A DNA stretch of 6,358 nucleotides from Spirochaetia bacterium (GCA_025997715.1 BNUY01000155.1:1-6358); one strand, 5' to 3'; shown: positions 1 to 6,164, counted from the stretch's first letter. Notes: a model not told the origin generated them from the letters alone. Numbers and translations: made by a program.

Positions 1-58
1 AAGGTATAACTTTCATACCCATTCCTTCAATTATTTTTTTGGCTTCTTTCAATGTCAT
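1..58 (-). CDS. 5' end of an unrecognised gene, truncated by the window edge
   Basis: Read on the minus strand, an ATG at 58-56 opens a frame that runs off the left edge after 19 codons, beginning MTLKEAKKIIEGMGMKVIP. A GGAG ribosome binding site lies at 70-67 with 8 nt to the ATG, inside an AT-rich leader, so the start is well supported. The visible peptide is a short lysine-rich amphipathic helix followed by what could be a beta strand. That is too little to name a family. It is transcribed away from everything else in the window and is separated from the next gene by a hairpin at about 92-129. I have moderate confidence that it is a real gene start and no basis for a function. Confidence 0.6.
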   Translation of the reverse strand, partial: MTLKEAKKIIEGMGMKVIP

Positions 59-91
59 AATAAAATCTCCTATTTTTAATTAGTTAATCCC

Positions 92-129
92 GAATAAAAA
101 GTAGGCCCCGTGTTATGGAACAGAGCCTA
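92..129 (-). terminator. Candidate stem-loop terminator, minus orientation
   Basis: TAGGC at 102-106 pairs with GCCTA at 125-129. An inner stem TGTT/AACA (111-114 with 119-122) closes a four-base loop, with a small asymmetric internal loop between the two stems. Read on the minus strand the hairpin is followed by CTTTTTATT (101-93), which resembles a rho-independent terminator tail. On the plus strand the flank is only TTATTA, so the minus orientation is favoured. It sits upstream of the minus-strand gene starting at 58, so it could end antisense transcription across the 144-593 gene or act as a leader attenuator. The internal loop weakens the stem, so confidence is modest. Confidence 0.4.
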
Positions 130-143
130 TTATTAATCAACTC

Positions 144-593
144 GTGGCGATAGACGAGGGCCGGATACTGAACAATCCCCTGGAGCCGTATTTCCGTGCA
201 TTCTCAGGCGCCTTTGATCCGCGAATGCCTTTTACCGTGTACTTCGAAGTGAAAAATAAACCGGTTATGTTTGTCTTTGATGCCAAGCCCAATGAAGACC
301 GTTCCAGCCGCACCGTATTTGTTGAGCAATGCGAGCGGATAAGCAAAAATACGCTGCTCATTACGAATATCATTCAGGAACTTACCGATGGCGCTTATTT
401 AACCGTAGATTCCCCGGATTCCAATACCCGGCCACCTTTGCCGCTGAACTGGGAAACCTGTTGGCGTAAGTACACCCATTTTTCCCCGATGCTTATCGAT
501 GGATTAGCGTTTGTGTGTTTTTCCCGGTTAACGCCAACACAGAAGCTGTACGATGTGCACCAGAAGTTTAATGTACATGCACTGGCGGGGTAA
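144..593 (+). CDS. Hypothetical protein, possibly 5'-truncated
   Basis: The open frame gives 149 residues from a GTG at 144. The frame is open back to 105, where it runs into the hairpin. I do not recognise the protein. It has no obvious signal peptide or membrane segment. It alternates strand-like stretches (PFTVYFEVKNKPVMFVF at about 28-44) with a helical segment around residues 60-80. The C-terminal half is rich in aromatic residues, with the run LNWETCWRKYTHF. The amino-acid pattern looks like a soluble protein, so the plus strand is preferred over the two open frames opposite it. The GTG has no ribosome binding site in front of it. The next in-frame ATG, at 225-227 (before PFTVYF), also lacks one. 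An out-of-frame ATG at 115 leads to a stop at 151-153. The gene may therefore be an N-terminally truncated or frameshifted remnant. Existence as coding sequence is moderately supported; start and function are unknown. Confidence 0.5.
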   Translation: MAIDEGRILNNPLEPYFRAFSGAFDPRMPFTVYFEVKNKPVMFVFDAKPNEDRSSRTVFVEQCERISKNTLLITNIIQELTDGAYLTVDSPDSNTRPPLPLNWETCWRKYTHFSPMLIDGLAFVCFSRLTPTQKLYDVHQKFNVHALAG

Positions 594-832
594 GAAGATT
601 TTAATGCGCATAGCGTATTTTTACGATTAAAAATAGCGGTCGGGTCTGCGATTGAACGGCGGACTTCGTTCATGCCCCCAACGGTTTAGCAGGGAGACTA
701 ATCCATGCCGGAAGGCGCGTAGGAAAAGCATACAGAATCATGTTCGTTGAACAGGGTTTTGTAGCTAAGGTGATTGGTCAATCAACCAAGGGCGTGAATT
801 CTATCCCTTATTATGCGCAGGAATAGCGGAAA
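594..832. other. Gene-poor spacer with a short open stretch
   Basis: No convincing gene is seen here. One plus frame is open from 656 to a TAG at 824-826 (57 codons). It contains an ATG at 740 that would give a 28-residue peptide beginning MFVEQGFVAKVIGQS, but the nearest purine-rich site (AGGA at 721-724) is about 15 nt upstream, too far for a good ribosome binding site. The same frame continues past the TAG into the heptad repeat downstream, so this may be a decayed upstream part of that reading frame. An AT-only inverted repeat (TATTTTT at 616-622 with AAAAATA at 629-635) lies just after the preceding gene. It has no GC pairs and no separate T tail, so I do not call it a terminator. Confidence 0.4.
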
Positions 833-1006
833 ATGGGGCAAACTAAGCTTAAGATGCCGCAAACTAAGCTAAGGATACGGCAAAATAAGCTAAGGATGCC
901 GCATATTAAGCTAAGGATTCGGTAAACTAAGCTAAGGATGAAGCAAACTAAGATAAGGATGCGGCATAATAAGCTAAGGATGCCGCATAATAAGCTTAGG
1001 TTTTAG
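833..1006 (+). pseudogene. Possible heptad-repeat peptide gene broken by a TAA
   Basis: An ATG at 833-835 lies in the open frame of the 21-bp repeat. AGGA at 820-823 sits about 9 nt before it and could serve as a ribosome binding site. The peptide begins MGQTKLKMPQTKLRIRQNKL and continues in heptads for 30 residues to a TAA at 923-925. That TAA stands where other units have CAA or CAT, so a single base change would explain it. Beyond it the heptads resume (TKLRMK, QTKIRMR, HNKLRMP, HNKLRF) up to a TAG at 1004-1006. The product would be very basic, with Leu and Met/Ile two positions apart and a Pro in several heptads. That is not a classical coiled coil. It may be a decayed small repeat protein, or a non-coding repeat whose period happens to be a multiple of three. 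I know no family for it. Confidence 0.3.
839..1000. repeat. 21-bp tandem direct repeat, seven full units and one partial
   Basis: The period is exactly 21 bp with no indels. Units start at 839, 860, 881, 902, 923, 944 and 965, with a partial unit from 986. The consensus begins CAAACTAAGCTAAGGATGCC and ends with G. Units differ by a few substitutions each. The last bases tend to alternate between GCCG (units 1, 3, 7) and CGG (units 2, 4, 6), suggesting the array partly grew by duplication of 42-bp pairs. There are no spacers, so it is not CRISPR. Because 21 is a multiple of three, one plus frame reads as a heptapeptide repeat with consensus QTKLRMP. One minus frame also stays open and reads as hydrophobic ILSLVCG-type heptads, but it has no start codon. 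Confidence 0.93.
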
Positions 1007-1059
1007 CTCCTTTATCGATGGTTGATCTAAAAAAATGGGATTTTTGAGGAGCGTGATGT

Positions 1060-1710
1060 ATGGCAGAAGTAATGAGAATGCCGGTAGCAGACGAGGAATG
1101 GGTGCTCTGGGGGGAGAATTTTGTCCCCAAGGTAGCGGCGCATGCTGTAAGGGATGCTATTCCCCCGGGGGATGTGACGGTTGAACAGGACACCTTTACG
1201 GCGTTTAAAGCCGGCGTTATCCTGTCCGCCGGCCCGGACAGCACACCGGTGATTGTGGCGCAAAAGAACGATGACAAGGGCAAATTTGTGGATCAGACCA
1301 GGACCATAGTCAATTTTCTGCAAAGCTCCGCCATTACCGATGCGCAGCGGGTGGACTATGGGATCAATGTGTGGGACAAGACCCGCAGCAAGTCGGCGCC
1401 GCTGTTTACCCATGTGGTACTGGAAGCGGGTCATACCCAAAGCGGGTTTCTGCATATGAGGGCCCATGACCAGTACAATGAAAAAGTTGCCATGCCGGTG
1501 CATGCCAATTACGGTGAGGTTCGGGTGACCATTAAAGACCGGGACGGGAAGGTAGCCAAGACGTATACCGAAACCTTTCACACGGCCCGCTTTGACATTG
1601 ACCTGGGCAGGGAGTATCTTGGCAGCGAAGTTTCCGTCGAAGGCCGTTGGAGAAATACCAATGACAAAAAGGGTCCCTGGGGGCCTGCGGTAACTGCGGT
1701 GCTTTCGTAA
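1060..1710 (+). CDS. Hypothetical protein with C-terminal fibronectin-III-like region
   Basis: This is a 216-residue protein from an ATG with GAGGAG at 1046-1051, 8 nt upstream, so the start is firm. The N-terminal half (about 8-100) looks mostly helical. It contains a WVLWGENFVPK segment and, near residues 86-102, an ITDAQRVDYGI turn. From about 115 the sequence looks like beta strands, ending in RWRN...KKGPWGPAVTAVLS (196-216), a typical closing strand pair of a fibronectin-III-like fold. There is no signal peptide, lipobox or membrane helix, and the reading frame has no enzyme motif. From memory, proteins with this layout are common, usually uncharacterised and often in several copies in gut-associated bacteria including Treponema. 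The family assignment rests on recognition, not a search. A binding or structural role is possible but unproven. The opposite strand also has a long open frame, but it lacks a ribosome binding site and protein-like composition. Confidence 0.85.
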   Translation: MAEVMRMPVADEEWVLWGENFVPKVAAHAVRDAIPPGDVTVEQDTFTAFKAGVILSAGPDSTPVIVAQKNDDKGKFVDQTRTIVNFLQSSAITDAQRVDYGINVWDKTRSKSAPLFTHVVLEAGHTQSGFLHMRAHDQYNEKVAMPVHANYGEVRVTIKDRDGKVAKTYTETFHTARFDIDLGREYLGSEVSVEGRWRNTNDKKGPWGPAVTAVLS

Positions 1711-1890
1711 GTGTTTCCGGAGGAAGCGGGCGGTAAGAGTCCGCTTCCTCCGGTTGATGCCCTCAAGGTCAATCTGAAAAATCTTGCCGCCAGTTTGGAC
1801 TGGCTGCATCGTTCATTCGACATCTGTATTGACCAGGTCTGTTGGACCTTTGGTCCGTGGTTCCGCCATTTGGAACACACCATAGTCTAA
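1711..1890 (+). CDS. Small in-frame open frame directly after the FN3-like gene
   Basis: The codon immediately after the TAA at 1708-1710 is GTG, and the same frame stays open for 59 codons to a TAA at 1888-1890. The peptide starts VFPEEAGGKSPLPPVDALKV. It continues as a probable amphipathic helix (NLKNLAASLDWLHRSFDICI) and a short Trp-rich end (CWTFGPWFRHLEHTIV). It looks protein-like. However, there is no ribosome binding site for the GTG, and no other in-frame start until a TTG in the middle. It could be a separate small gene translated by re-initiation, a C-terminal extension cut off by a stop mutation, or the remnant of another gene. A stable stem-loop occupies its first codons. I cannot assign a function. 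Confidence 0.35.
   Translation: MFPEEAGGKSPLPPVDALKVNLKNLAASLDWLHRSFDICIDQVCWTFGPWFRHLEHTIV
1717..1753 (+). terminator. Perfect 13-bp stem-loop after the FN3-like gene
   Basis: CCGGAGGAAGCGG (1717-1729) is exactly complementary in inverted order to CCGCTTCCTCCGG (1741-1753), with an 11-nt loop. It starts 6 nt after the TAA of the FN3-like gene. The position and GC-rich stem fit a transcript-end structure or 3' stabiliser. No T tract follows (the next bases are TTGATGCCC), so it is not a classical intrinsic terminator. The left arm contains GGAGGA, but no start codon lies at a usable distance downstream of it in the small open frame. The structure itself is certain; its role is inferred. Confidence 0.5.
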
Positions 1891-1930
1891 AATACGGCAA
1901 AAAATCAAATGCTGAGGTTTTGGTCATTAT

Positions 1931-1958
1931 TTCATACGGATTCAGGTATTAATAATAT
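1931..1958 (+). promoter_or_regulatory. Weak candidate sigma-70 promoter for the glycan operon
   Basis: TTCATA (1931-1936) and TAATAT (1953-1958) are 16 nt apart in an AT-rich stretch just before wecC. Both boxes match consensus only in part, and the implied transcript start would lie close to the wecC ribosome binding site. The 88-nt gap between 1890 and 1979 is the natural place for the operon promoter, but this exact placement is uncertain. Confidence 0.22.
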
Positions 1959-1978
1959 CATGCTGGGAGCTTAGGTTA

Positions 1979-3178
1979 ATGAAAGCGGTTTTCATGGGAT
2001 TAGGCTACATAGGTCTTCCCACAGCAGCAGCAGCGGCAGGTAAGGGCATTACGGTTACCGGTGTTGATGTAAGCTCCAAAGTAGTTGATACCATTAATCA
2101 GGGTAAGATACATATCGTCGAACCCGATTTGGATAGGCTGGTAAAAGCCGTAGTAGAAAAAGGAAGTCTAAAAGCTGCACTACAACCGGAAGAAGCGGAC
2201 GCCTTTTTCATTGTTGTTCCCACACCCTTTAAACAAAACCACCGGGCGGATATATCCTATGTGGAATCGGCAACACGAATGGTCATTCCCTATTTACAGG
2301 AAGGGAATCTTTTTGTGATTGAATCCACCTCTCCGGTTCTAACCACCGAAAAAATGACGGATATTATTTTTAAGGAACGCCCTGAATTAAAAAACAAAAT
2401 ATATATTGCCTATTGCCCTGAACGGGTATTGCCGGGAAATGTGTTATATGAATTGGAACATAATGACCGGGTAATAGGCGGCATAAACCCCGAATCATCT
2501 GATAAGGCGGCGGCGTTTTACGGGCAGTTTGTACAGGGTACGCTGCATAAGACAAACGCCCGGACTGCGGAAATGTGTAAGCTGACTGAAAATGCTTCCC
2601 GCGATGCACAGATTGCTTTTGCCAATGAGTTATCCATGATTTGCGATAAGTCCGACATTAACGTATGGGATTTGATTGAACTGGCTAATAAGCATCCACG
2701 GGTAAAAATATTACAGCCAGGATGCGGGGTAGGGGGGCATTGTATCGCGGTGGACCCCTGGTTTATTGTGTCCGATTTTCCCGAACAGGCGCAGATTATC
2801 AAACGGGCGCGGGAAACGAATGACTATAAAGCGGATTGGTGCGCCAATAGGGTGCTGGACGCTTGTAGGCAGTTTAGCCATGACAATGACAAAGAGCCGG
2901 TCATAGCCTGCATGGGGCTTGCCTTTAAGCCGGATATAGATGACCTCCGGGAATCACCTGCAAAGTATATAACGTCACGGATTATTTCTGAAGCAAACGC
3001 TGAGGTGCTGGTGGTTGAACCTAATATTAAAAGCCATAAGACCTTTAATCTTGTGCCGTATCAAGAGGCGTATGACAAAGCCGATATTGTCGTGTGGCTT
3101 GTCAAGCATAAAGAATTTATACACATGGCAATTGATAACAGCAAAACAGAACTTGATTTCTGCGGCATACGGAAATGA
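1979..3178 (+). CDS. wecC: UDP-N-acetyl-D-mannosamine dehydrogenase
   Basis: This enzyme oxidises UDP-ManNAc to UDP-ManNAcA in two NAD-dependent steps in the cytoplasm, giving the uronic-acid donor for surface glycans. The protein has 399 residues, slightly shorter than E. coli WecC (about 420). The N-terminal Rossmann fold shows GLGYIG at 7-12 and the NAD-binding acid D30. The WecC-type segment IHIVEPDL follows. YCPERVLPG (E148), the CKLTEN helix (K201, N205) and GVGGHCIAVDPWF with catalytic C255 and D259 are all present. The C-terminal substrate domain carries GLAFKPDIDDLRESPA. HIVEPDL and the PWF after the catalytic loop match WecC better than UDP-glucose dehydrogenase. The ATG has TGGGAG at 1964-1969, 9 nt upstream. 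The stop overlaps the wecB start, so the two are probably translationally coupled. The specificity call is by motif resemblance; a related UDP-HexNAc dehydrogenase is the main alternative. Confidence 0.93.
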   Translation: MKAVFMGLGYIGLPTAAAAAGKGITVTGVDVSSKVVDTINQGKIHIVEPDLDRLVKAVVEKGSLKAALQPEEADAFFIVVPTPFKQNHRADISYVESATRMVIPYLQEGNLFVIESTSPVLTTEKMTDIIFKERPELKNKIYIAYCPERVLPGNVLYELEHNDRVIGGINPESSDKAAAFYGQFVQGTLHKTNARTAEMCKLTENASRDAQIAFANELSMICDKSDINVWDLIELANKHPRVKILQPGCGVGGHCIAVDPWFIVSDFPEQAQIIKRARETNDYKADWCANRVLDACRQFSHDNDKEPVIACMGLAFKPDIDDLRESPAKYITSRIISEANAEVLVVEPNIKSHKTFNLVPYQEAYDKADIVVWLVKHKEFIHMAIDNSKTELDFCGIRK

Positions 3179-4308
3179 TGAAAAAAATATTGCTCGTATT
3201 TGGTACACGACCGGAAGCTATAAAAATGGCCCCGCTGGTAAAGGAGTTTCAAAAACATCCTGACCAGTTTGATACAAAGGTATGTGTAACCGGCCAGCAC
3301 CGGCACATGCTGGATCAGGTTTTAGACGTATTTGATATAAAGCCCGATTATGATTTGAACATCATGTCGCCTAATCAGGATTTGTATGATATTACATCAA
3401 AAGTATTGCTGGGTATGCGTGGTGTCTTAAAGGAAGCAAGACCGGATATTGTGTTTGTGCATGGTGATACGACTACCTCCCTTGCGGCAAGTCTTGCCGC
3501 GTTTTACCAGCAGATACAGGTGGCGCATATCGAGGCAGGGTTGCGGACCTATAACATGGCTTCACCCTGGCCGGAAGAAATGAACCGGCAATTGACGGAT
3601 CGCTTGTGTGCGTATTGTTTTGCGCCGACTGAAACATCAAAGAATAATCTATTGAAGGAAAAAATAGACGCGAATATCGTTGTTACCGGAAATACGGTAA
3701 TTGATGCGTTGCTGATGGCCGTAGAAATTATAAAAACAAAGCCGGAATTGCAGCAAAAGATAGTGGATGAATTGGCGGTAAAAGGATATCGTCCGTATAA
3801 TAGAAAATACATACTGGTAACGGGGCACCGACGGGAAAACTTTGGCGAAGGGTTCCTGAATATTTGCAAGGCTTTGAAAGAAATAGCGTTACAGCATCAT
3901 GATATAGATATTGTATATCCTGTTCATCTCAACCCAAATGTACAAAAGCCGGTGTATGAGATTTTAGCGGGGATTAACAACATATACTTAACTGACCCGC
4001 TGGATTATCTGCCCTTTGTGTATATGATGCAGCATTGTTACCTGATTTTAACCGACAGCGGGGGAGTGCAGGAGGAAGCGCCGTCACTTGGGAAGCCGGT
4101 ATTAGTGATGCGTGACACGACAGAGCGGCCGGAAGCGGTAGAGGCAGGGACGGTAAAGCTGATGGGGACGGATGCTGCGGCAATAGTGGGGAATGCGAAT
4201 CTGTTGTTGGCGGATGATGGTATGTATATGAAGATGGCCCAGGCGCATAACCCGTATGGGGATGGAATGGCAAGAAGAAAAATAGTTGAATATACCGGTA
4301 AAGTATAA
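3175..4308 (+). CDS. wecB: UDP-N-acetylglucosamine 2-epimerase (non-hydrolysing)
   Basis: This enzyme interconverts UDP-GlcNAc and UDP-ManNAc in the cytoplasm, supplying the substrate of the dehydrogenase encoded just upstream. The protein has 377 residues, essentially the length of E. coli WecB. It is a two-domain GT-B-like fold. Visible family motifs are FGTRPEAIKMAPL near the N-terminus, HGDTTT (D98), HIEAGLRT (E120), PWPEEMNR (E134), TGHRRENFG (H218), YPVHLNPNV, LTDSGGVQEEAPSLGKPVL and RDTTERPEAV. D98, E120, E134 and H218 correspond to the catalytic residues of the E. coli enzyme, so it should be active. It starts at the first ATG of ATGATG, overlapping the wecC stop by 4 bp. The second ATG at 3178 is an equally possible start. 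The ribosome binding site is weak (CGGAA), consistent with coupling to wecC. The order wecC-wecB is the reverse of that in E. coli. Confidence 0.96.
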   Translation: MMKKILLVFGTRPEAIKMAPLVKEFQKHPDQFDTKVCVTGQHRHMLDQVLDVFDIKPDYDLNIMSPNQDLYDITSKVLLGMRGVLKEARPDIVFVHGDTTTSLAASLAAFYQQIQVAHIEAGLRTYNMASPWPEEMNRQLTDRLCAYCFAPTETSKNNLLKEKIDANIVVTGNTVIDALLMAVEIIKTKPELQQKIVDELAVKGYRPYNRKYILVTGHRRENFGEGFLNICKALKEIALQHHDIDIVYPVHLNPNVQKPVYEILAGINNIYLTDPLDYLPFVYMMQHCYLILTDSGGVQEEAPSLGKPVLVMRDTTERPEAVEAGTVKLMGTDAAAIVGNANLLLADDGMYMKMAQAHNPYGDGMARRKIVEYTGKV

Positions 4309-4317
4309 TTAAACAGC

Positions 4318-6027
4318 GTGCGATTAAACTCAATACAAGATATTTTTAAAAAACTAAACCGCCTTTTAACCAAGCGTCATAAAGCTTTTTTAGTTGCGCT
4401 CTTTTTACTTACCTTGTTGCTGTCAATAATAGAAACCATAGCTGTTTCTATTATTATGCCTTTCATTTCTGTTGTATCGAATCCTACCGTGCTTGAAAGT
4501 GGGATTTATAAAAAAGTATTTGATTTTTTAAGTTTTACGGATAAGAACCAATTTATTATTGTATTTGGTTTTGTCATTATTGCTTTTTATGTTTTTCGTT
4601 CAATATATAATATAAGTTATACATATGTATCAAACAAATTTTCATTGGGGATGTCTCGCCATTTTACTAGATCTCTTTTTAAAACCTATATCGCACTTCC
4701 CTACAAAGTATATACACAGAAAAATTCTTCAAAATTTACCCAGGCAATTACTAGTGAGGTATATGGTGTAAGTATATTGCTGCAGAATGTGGTCAATGTA
4801 TTTTCTGAATCTTTTACGGTATTGGTAATTTATGGACTAATTCTATCTATAGAATGGCGTATAACGTTAGTGATGAGCGTTATATTGATATCTGCTGTCT
4901 TGAGTATAATGTTCTTAATAACATCAAAGAGCAAACAACAGGGAATAAAACGAACCGAAGGAGAGCAGAAATTACACAAAGAATTAAATGAGACTTTTAG
5001 TAATTTTAAGTTTATCAGATTAATAGGGAATGATGAAGGAATGATGAGGGCTATTGACTTTTCTACCGCGAAAGTCGTTCATTCCCGTATATCGGTCGCA
5101 ACACTTTCAGCTATGCCGCGGAGTATTCTTGAGAGTTTCGGCTTTGCTCTGATTATCGGCGTGGTCTTATTTATCGTTTGGCAGGATAGGATAGCAGACC
5201 AGGTTATTTCGATTGTTATGATGTACGCCCTTGCATTCTATAGAATTTTACCGGCCATTTCCAGGATGTTAGGGAATTATAATCAAATACTTTATTTTAA
5301 GCGTTCCCTTGATGTAGTATATGATGATATATATCAGGAAACGGAGTTCGATGGGAATGATCCTGTTTATTTTGAAAACTCAATCAAGGCAAAGGCTCTT
5401 TCCTTCTACTATGTACAAGGAAAAAATGTTCTGACTGATATTTGTCTTGAAATACGAAAGGGAGATAAAATAGCAATTACCGGTGAAAGCGGAAGCGGCA
5501 AAACTACGCTTGTAGATATCCTTATTGGAATACATAAGCCATCATCAGGTATGATATACGTAGATGATGCGCCGGTTACTGATAAAAATATACGTTCCTG
5601 GAGATCAAAAATCGGATATATCCCACAGGATATTTACCTTTTTGACGGTACGATCGCTGAGAATGTAGCCTTTGGTTCAGAGCTTGATGAAAACCGTATA
5701 ATTGAAGTACTGAAAATGGCGAATATTTGGGACTTCCTTGTACAGAAACAGGGGCTCCGGAGCCGTGTCGGGGAAGGCGGTATTCAGTTGAGCGGCGGAC
5801 AAAAGCAGCGTATTGGTATAGCCCGCGCATTATACGGTAATCCGGATGTACTGGTACTTGATGAGGCGACATCTGCGTTGGATAATAATACTGAGGCTCG
5901 AATAATGGATGAGATCTACAGTCTAAGCGGCGACAGAACATTGATTGTTGTTGCACATCGGTTAACGACTGTGGAGCGCTGCGATAGAAAGATAAAAATA
6001 GAGAATGGAACGATTATTGTAGTGTAA
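4318..6027 (+). CDS. ABC half-transporter, likely lipid-linked glycan flippase (PglK/MsbA type)
   Basis: This is a 569-residue fused permease-ATPase expected to work as a homodimer in the inner membrane. Six membrane helices can be placed at about 24-50, 79-98, 164-178, 182-202, 273-288 and 294-313. The ATPase domain has Walker A GESGSGKTT (389-397, K395), Q-loop Q437 in IPQDIYLFDGTI, signature LSGGQ (491-495), Walker B VLVLDEATSALD (D515, E516) and H-loop H547, so it looks fully functional. Length and layout match PglK-type flippases (C. jejuni PglK is about 564 residues). Following two UDP-ManNAcA genes by 9 nt, it most likely flips an undecaprenyl- or lipid-linked glycan. A lipid or peptide exporter is possible. 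The start is GTG at 4318. No ribosome binding site precedes it, and the frame is closed upstream by the wecB stop, so translation probably depends on coupling. The membrane half is noticeably AT-richer than wecB. Confidence 0.88.
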   Translation: MRLNSIQDIFKKLNRLLTKRHKAFLVALFLLTLLLSIIETIAVSIIMPFISVVSNPTVLESGIYKKVFDFLSFTDKNQFIIVFGFVIIAFYVFRSIYNISYTYVSNKFSLGMSRHFTRSLFKTYIALPYKVYTQKNSSKFTQAITSEVYGVSILLQNVVNVFSESFTVLVIYGLILSIEWRITLVMSVILISAVLSIMFLITSKSKQQGIKRTEGEQKLHKELNETFSNFKFIRLIGNDEGMMRAIDFSTAKVVHSRISVATLSAMPRSILESFGFALIIGVVLFIVWQDRIADQVISIVMMYALAFYRILPAISRMLGNYNQILYFKRSLDVVYDDIYQETEFDGNDPVYFENSIKAKALSFYYVQGKNVLTDICLEIRKGDKIAITGESGSGKTTLVDILIGIHKPSSGMIYVDDAPVTDKNIRSWRSKIGYIPQDIYLFDGTIAENVAFGSELDENRIIEVLKMANIWDFLVQKQGLRSRVGEGGIQLSGGQKQRIGIARALYGNPDVLVLDEATSALDNNTEARIMDEIYSLSGDRTLIVVAHRLTTVERCDRKIKIENGTIIVV

Positions 6028-6066
6028 CATTCATTATTCCTGGCTTCTTATTTAGAGAAAATAGAA

Positions 6067-6095
6067 TTGATGTTTCTATTGATACTGAGTATAAT
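6067..6095 (+). promoter_or_regulatory. Sigma-70-type promoter for the gene starting at 6165
   Basis: TTGATG (6067-6072) and a perfect TATAAT (6090-6095) are separated by exactly 17 nt in the gap after the flippase gene. Transcription would start near 6102, giving a leader of about 60 nt before the GGAG site and the ATG at 6165. This implies that the next gene can be expressed independently of the glycan operon. A weak AT stem (6060-6066 with 6074-6080) overlaps the -35 region and is probably chance. Confidence 0.6.
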
Positions 6096-6164
6096 ACAGT
6101 TTCGCTAATATAGATTCGAGGAAGAGATACAGATACTTAATAATTTTGAAGGAGTTTAGATAAT

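Noticed and set aside
616..635. Inverted repeat TATTTTT/AAAAATA as a terminator of the 144-593 gene
   Set aside because: The stem has only AT pairs and no separate T tail, so it could easily arise by chance in AT-rich sequence.
137..673. Two minus-strand open frames (137-373 and 395-673) opposite the 149-residue gene
   Set aside because: They lack clear ribosome binding sites and have shadow-like composition. The plus-strand frame is more protein-like.
839..1000. CRISPR array
   Set aside because: The repeats are contiguous with no unique spacers, and no cas gene is present.
1027..1809. Long minus-strand open frame of 260 codons opposite the FN3-like gene
   Set aside because: It is longer than the plus-strand gene. 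However, the plus gene has a firm ribosome binding site and recognisable FN3-like closing motifs, while the minus frame is rich in Arg, His and Pro with no family signature, as expected of a shadow frame.
1979..3178. UDP-glucose 6-dehydrogenase
   Set aside because: It is the same superfamily, but IHIVEPDL, the PWF after the catalytic loop and the adjacent wecB favour UDP-ManNAc dehydrogenase.
6060..6080. Hairpin AATAGAA/TTCTATT as a terminator after the flippase gene
   Set aside because: The stem is seven mostly AT pairs with no T tract, and it overlaps the better-supported -35 region.
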